Assembly (NCBI GenBank): GCA_020438915.1
Contig: JAGQTR010000096.1
Coordinates: 6,465-13,832 of the forward strand
Direction: 5' to 3'
DNA length: 7,368 nt
DNA from: Mycobacterium sp.
Lineage (GTDB): Bacteria > Actinomycetota > Actinomycetes > Mycobacteriales > Mycobacteriaceae
Under the pieces are notes generated by a model. That model ran no database searches, had not been told where the DNA came from, and was given only the letters and a program-made list of their open reading frames with translations. The position numbers and the translations under genes were made by a program. Positions within the stretch are counted from its first letter, which is position 1. Each line of letters starts with the position of its first letter. Below, piece after piece: positions 5,406-7,368 of this stretch.

Positions 5406-6267
5406 GGGTGAACGCCCCGGGCGGCTCCCGGGGCGGCGACGGCGGTTGGGGCACAGCGGGATAAGTGTGCAGCGGGACGGGGAACGGCTGTGCGGACCAA
5501 GCAGGCGCCGGCGCGGTCACCTGCAACCGCGCCAGTTCCCTGCGGTGCCGTTCGGCGAGGACGGCGGCCAGTATCAGCGCGGCCGGCGTGCCAGGTGGCG
5601 GCGGCGGCGAGATGCGTGAGACAACCTCAGAGGTAATTCGATGCGCCATTTGCGCGCGCACCTCGGGATTCAACTGCGTTGCCCGGGAGAGGAACTGGCG
5701 AGCCAACTCGGCCTGTTCGGGGCCGAGCCCCGACAGCTGAAGCGACGAGGCCCACCACGCGAGTTGCGGCGGCATCGGGGGCGGGGGCGACAGTCTCGGT
5801 ACACGTTCGGTGATGACCAGGGTGCCGGCGAAGACATCGCCAATGCGCTTGCCCTTCGGTGAAATCAGACTGCAGATGACCGCCGGGCCGCCGGCGAGCA
5901 TCCAGATCTCGATCACCGCGGACAGGGCACGAAACAATGCCTGGCGGAAGCGTTCCGGGCCGCCATCGTCGGACACCACCCGCAACCCCATTGCCATCTT
6001 GCCCAGGGACCGGCCACGGGTGGCACTTTCGAAGATGAGCGGATATCCCACCAGCGCCAAGACGGTGAAGATGACGAGCACCGCAGCGGAAAACGCCGAA
6101 TCGAACTGCGAAAGTGTCATGGCCCACAGCACGACACCGACGATGTAGCAGAAGAACACCACGGTGATGTCGATCAACGCGGCCAAGACCCGTACCGGGA
6201 CCTGGGCGATCTGGACATCGAGGATCACCGCATCCCCGGTCACGACCGGTTCCTGCGCAGCGACCAT
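5395..6267 (-). CDS. RDD-family membrane protein with proline-rich C-terminal extension, 290 aa
   Basis: The N-terminal RDD domain (about 20-157) carries its marker residues: VRVLAALIDITVV with R26 and D33, the ESATRGRSLGKMAMGLRVV turn (80-98), and PKGKRIGDVFAGTLVI with D144. Predicted membrane helices are about 25-50, 60-80 and 112-135. After residue 157 there is a soluble part with two polyproline runs (161-164 and 221-225). Between them is an alpha-helical segment (AWWASSLQLSGLGPEQAELARQFLSRA and onward, 170-217), then LAAVLAERHRRELARL (233-248) and a proline-rich tail. Function is not established; some RDD proteins have been linked to ion transport or membrane stress. I chose ATG 6267 because TAGCGT, a fitting -10, lies seven bases upstream; in-frame GTG 6276 is an alternative. 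Divergent from the SpoIIM-family gene, with which it likely shares a membrane module; it resembles Rv3695 as I recall it. Confidence 0.88.
   Translation of the reverse strand: MVAAQEPVVTGDAVILDVQIAQVPVRVLAALIDITVVFFCYIVGVVLWAMTLSQFDSAFSAAVLVIFTVLALVGYPLIFESATRGRSLGKMAMGLRVVSDDGGPERFRQALFRALSAVIEIWMLAGGPAVICSLISPKGKRIGDVFAGTLVITERVPRLSPPPPMPPQLAWWASSLQLSGLGPEQAELARQFLSRATQLNPEVRAQMAHRITSEVVSRISPPPPPGTPAALILAAVLAERHRRELARLQVTAPAPAWSAQPFPVPLHTYPAVPQPPSPPREPPGAFTPPS
5414..5434. terminator. Strong GC hairpin inside the 3' end of the RDD gene
   Basis: GCCCCGGG (5414-5421) pairs perfectly with CCCGGGGC (5427-5434) across a five-base loop, an 8-bp all-GC stem. It lies 33 bases after the oxygenase stop, so it is well placed to stop plus-strand readthrough even though it sits in the facing gene's coding sequence. 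There is no U-tract. The stem could also be a by-product of proline/arginine/glycine codons. Confidence 0.4.
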
Positions 6268-6274
6268 GGAACAC

Positions 6275-6287
6275 ACGCTACTAGGAT
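6275..6287. promoter_or_regulatory. Back-to-back -10 elements for RDD and SpoIIM-family genes
   Basis: The 27-bp gap between the two start codons holds TAGCGT on the minus strand (6280-6275), seven bases before ATG 6267, and TAGGAT on the plus strand (6282-6287), seven bases before GTG 6295. Both fit TANNNT at leaderless spacing and are one base apart. For the minus promoter TCGACA (6305-6300) is a possible -35 with a long 19-base spacer; the plus promoter shows no clear -35. Each promoter's upstream half lies in the other gene. Confidence 0.6.
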
Positions 6288-6294
6288 CGGCGGA

Positions 6295-7287
6295 GTGGAT
6301 GTCGACGCGTTCGTGGTGGCGCATCGCCCGACCTGGGACCGGCTCGAGAAGCTGGTGCGGAAGCGGCGGCACCTGACTGGCGCCGAGGTCGACGAACTCG
6401 TCGACCTGTACCAGCGGGTGGCCACCCACCTGTCGATGGTGCGTTCGATGTCCTCGGATGCGGTATTGATCGGTAGGCTGTCCGGGCTGGTCGCGCGTGC
6501 TCGTTCGGTCGTCACCGGCGCACACGCACCCCTATGGAGTGAGTTCGTCCGCTTCTGGACGGTGTCGTTCCCGGTGGTCGCCTACCGGGCGTGGCGCTGG
6601 TGGCTGGCCACGGCGGTGGTCTTCTTCGCCGTCGCGGTGCTCATCGGTGGCTGGGTGGCACGGGATCCGGGCGTGCAGGCAACTCTCGGAACCCCCAGTG
6701 AGATAGCCGAATTGGTCAACCACGACTTCGAGTCGTACTACAGCGACCATCCGGCGGCGGCCTTCGCGCTGCAGGTCTGGGTGAACAACTCCTGGGTGGC
6801 TGCCCAGTGCATCGCGTTCGCGGTGCTGCTCGGGATCCCGATCCCGTACATCCTGTTCCAGAACGCCGCCAACGTGGGCGTGACCGGGGGACTCATGGTC
6901 AGCGCCGGCAAGGCCGACGTGCTGTTCGGCCTCCTCGTGCCGCACGGTCTGCTGGAGCTGACCGCCGTGTTCCTGGCCGGCGCGGTCGGGATGCGGCTGG
7001 GGTGGTCGGTGATCGCGCCCGGCGACCGGCCCCGCGGTCAGGTGCTGGCCGAGCAGGGCCGGGCGGTTGCCTCGGTGGCGCTCGGCCTGGTGGCCGTCCT
7101 GCTGGTGTCCGGTCTGGTCGAGGCGATGGTGACGCCGTCGGGGCTGCCGACGTGGGCGCGGATCGCGATCGGGGCGACCGTGTGGGCCGCCTTCCTGGGC
7201 TACGTCGTGCACTTCGGACGGCGGGGCGTGCGTGCCGGGGAGACCGGCGACATCGACGACGCGCCCGACGTGGTGCCCATTCGCTGA
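6295..7287 (+). CDS. SpoIIM/DUF95-family (stage II sporulation protein M-like) membrane protein, 330 aa
   Basis: A soluble helical N-terminal part (1-100, MDVDAFVVAHRPTWDRLEKLV and following) precedes about five membrane helices, near 103-121, 164-187, 208-232, 256-278 and 288-305. The stretch NNSWVAAQCIAFAVLLGIPIPYILFQNAANVG (164-195) and the PHGLLELTAVFLAGAVG segment (216-232) are typical of the SpoIIM/DUF95 family. In Bacillus SpoIIM helps septal peptidoglycan removal during engulfment. Mycobacteria do not sporulate in that way, so the role here is unknown and probably concerns the envelope. Genes of this family often sit beside MoxR-type AAA ATPase and DUF58 genes. The start is GTG 6295, supported by TAGGAT seven bases upstream and by the product resembling Rv3694c from its first residues, as I recall it. 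The tail (313-330) is acidic. Confidence 0.9.
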   Translation: MDVDAFVVAHRPTWDRLEKLVRKRRHLTGAEVDELVDLYQRVATHLSMVRSMSSDAVLIGRLSGLVARARSVVTGAHAPLWSEFVRFWTVSFPVVAYRAWRWWLATAVVFFAVAVLIGGWVARDPGVQATLGTPSEIAELVNHDFESYYSDHPAAAFALQVWVNNSWVAAQCIAFAVLLGIPIPYILFQNAANVGVTGGLMVSAGKADVLFGLLVPHGLLELTAVFLAGAVGMRLGWSVIAPGDRPRGQVLAEQGRAVASVALGLVAVLLVSGLVEAMVTPSGLPTWARIAIGATVWAAFLGYVVHFGRRGVRAGETGDIDDAPDVVPIR

Positions 7288-7306
7288 CCAATTGTCTCGC
7301 TCCTCA

Positions 7307-7325
7307 CCACCGCGTCCCCCGGTGG
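7307..7325. terminator. Hairpin downstream of the SpoIIM-family gene
   Basis: CCACCG (7307-7312) and CGGTGG (7320-7325) form a 6-bp stem with a seven-base loop, 20 bases after the SpoIIM stop. It has no T-run. Lying between two apparently converging genes, it could serve as a two-way terminator. Confidence 0.4.
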
Positions 7326-7338
7326 ATCGTCGACTCGA

Positions 7339-7368
7339 CTAGATGTTCTTCACGGGTAGGTTGTGAAC
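7339..7368 (-). CDS. Possible C-terminal end of a minus-strand gene entering from the right
   Basis: The reverse strand reads V-H-N-L-P-V-K-N-I and then TAG (7341-7339). Nine residues are too few for identification and chance is a real alternative. Support is positional: in M. tuberculosis, as I recall, the SpoIIM-family gene faces a DUF58-type gene that follows moxR2, which would place a convergent gene end here. Confidence 0.25.
   Translation of the reverse strand, partial: VHNLPVKNI

Noticed and set aside
5627..6274. Other long frames opposite or out of phase with the RDD and SpoIIM genes
   Set aside because: They are compositionally shadow-like in GC-rich DNA and conflict with well-supported membrane protein genes.

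Overview
The window reads as chromosomal DNA of a high-GC actinobacterium, most likely a non-tuberculous Mycobacterium/Mycolicibacterium. The glycerol kinase, the RDD-family protein and the SpoIIM-family protein resemble what I remember of the M. tuberculosis Rv3694c-Rv3696c neighbourhood. The two minus-strand genes at the left edge resemble the Rv3698/Rv3699 pair next to it. These locus comparisons are from memory and were not searched.

Layout from left to right: (1) A minus-strand pair, transcribed leftwards, encodes a class I SAM-dependent methyltransferase (1821 to 1084) and then a GCS2-type glutamate-cysteine-ligase-like protein (1004 to beyond base 1, so its C-terminus is missing). (2) Divergent from these, on the plus strand, is an apparently intact glycerol kinase, glpK (1888-3405). 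(3) A PadR-family repressor on the minus strand (3929-3402) meets glpK end to end; the two stop codons overlap in one CTAG. (4) Divergent from padR is a carotenoid/stilbene-type cleavage oxygenase (4014-5381) with all four iron-binding histidines and a strong AGGAGG ribosome binding site. The 84-bp gap between them carries a perfect 14-bp palindrome that overlaps both likely -35 regions and is the best regulatory signal here. (5) An RDD-family membrane protein (6267-5395, minus) and a SpoIIM/DUF95-family membrane protein (6295-7287, plus) diverge from a 27-bp gap holding two back-to-back -10 hexamers. (6) The last 30 bases may be the C-terminal end of another minus-strand gene, facing SpoIIM across a small hairpin.

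Functionally the window is a mosaic. GlpK feeds glycerol into central and lipid metabolism. PadR plus the oxygenase looks like a self-contained regulator/enzyme cassette placed between glpK and the RDD gene, which I recall as direct neighbours in M. tuberculosis. RDD and SpoIIM are a membrane pair usually found with MoxR-type ATPase and DUF58 genes. The ligase-like and methyltransferase genes form a likely two-gene unit of unknown product. From glpK rightwards each gene faces its neighbour head-on or back-to-back, so each is probably its own transcription unit. I see no RNA genes, insertion sequences, CRISPR arrays or phage genes. No stretch over about 100 bases lacks a gene.
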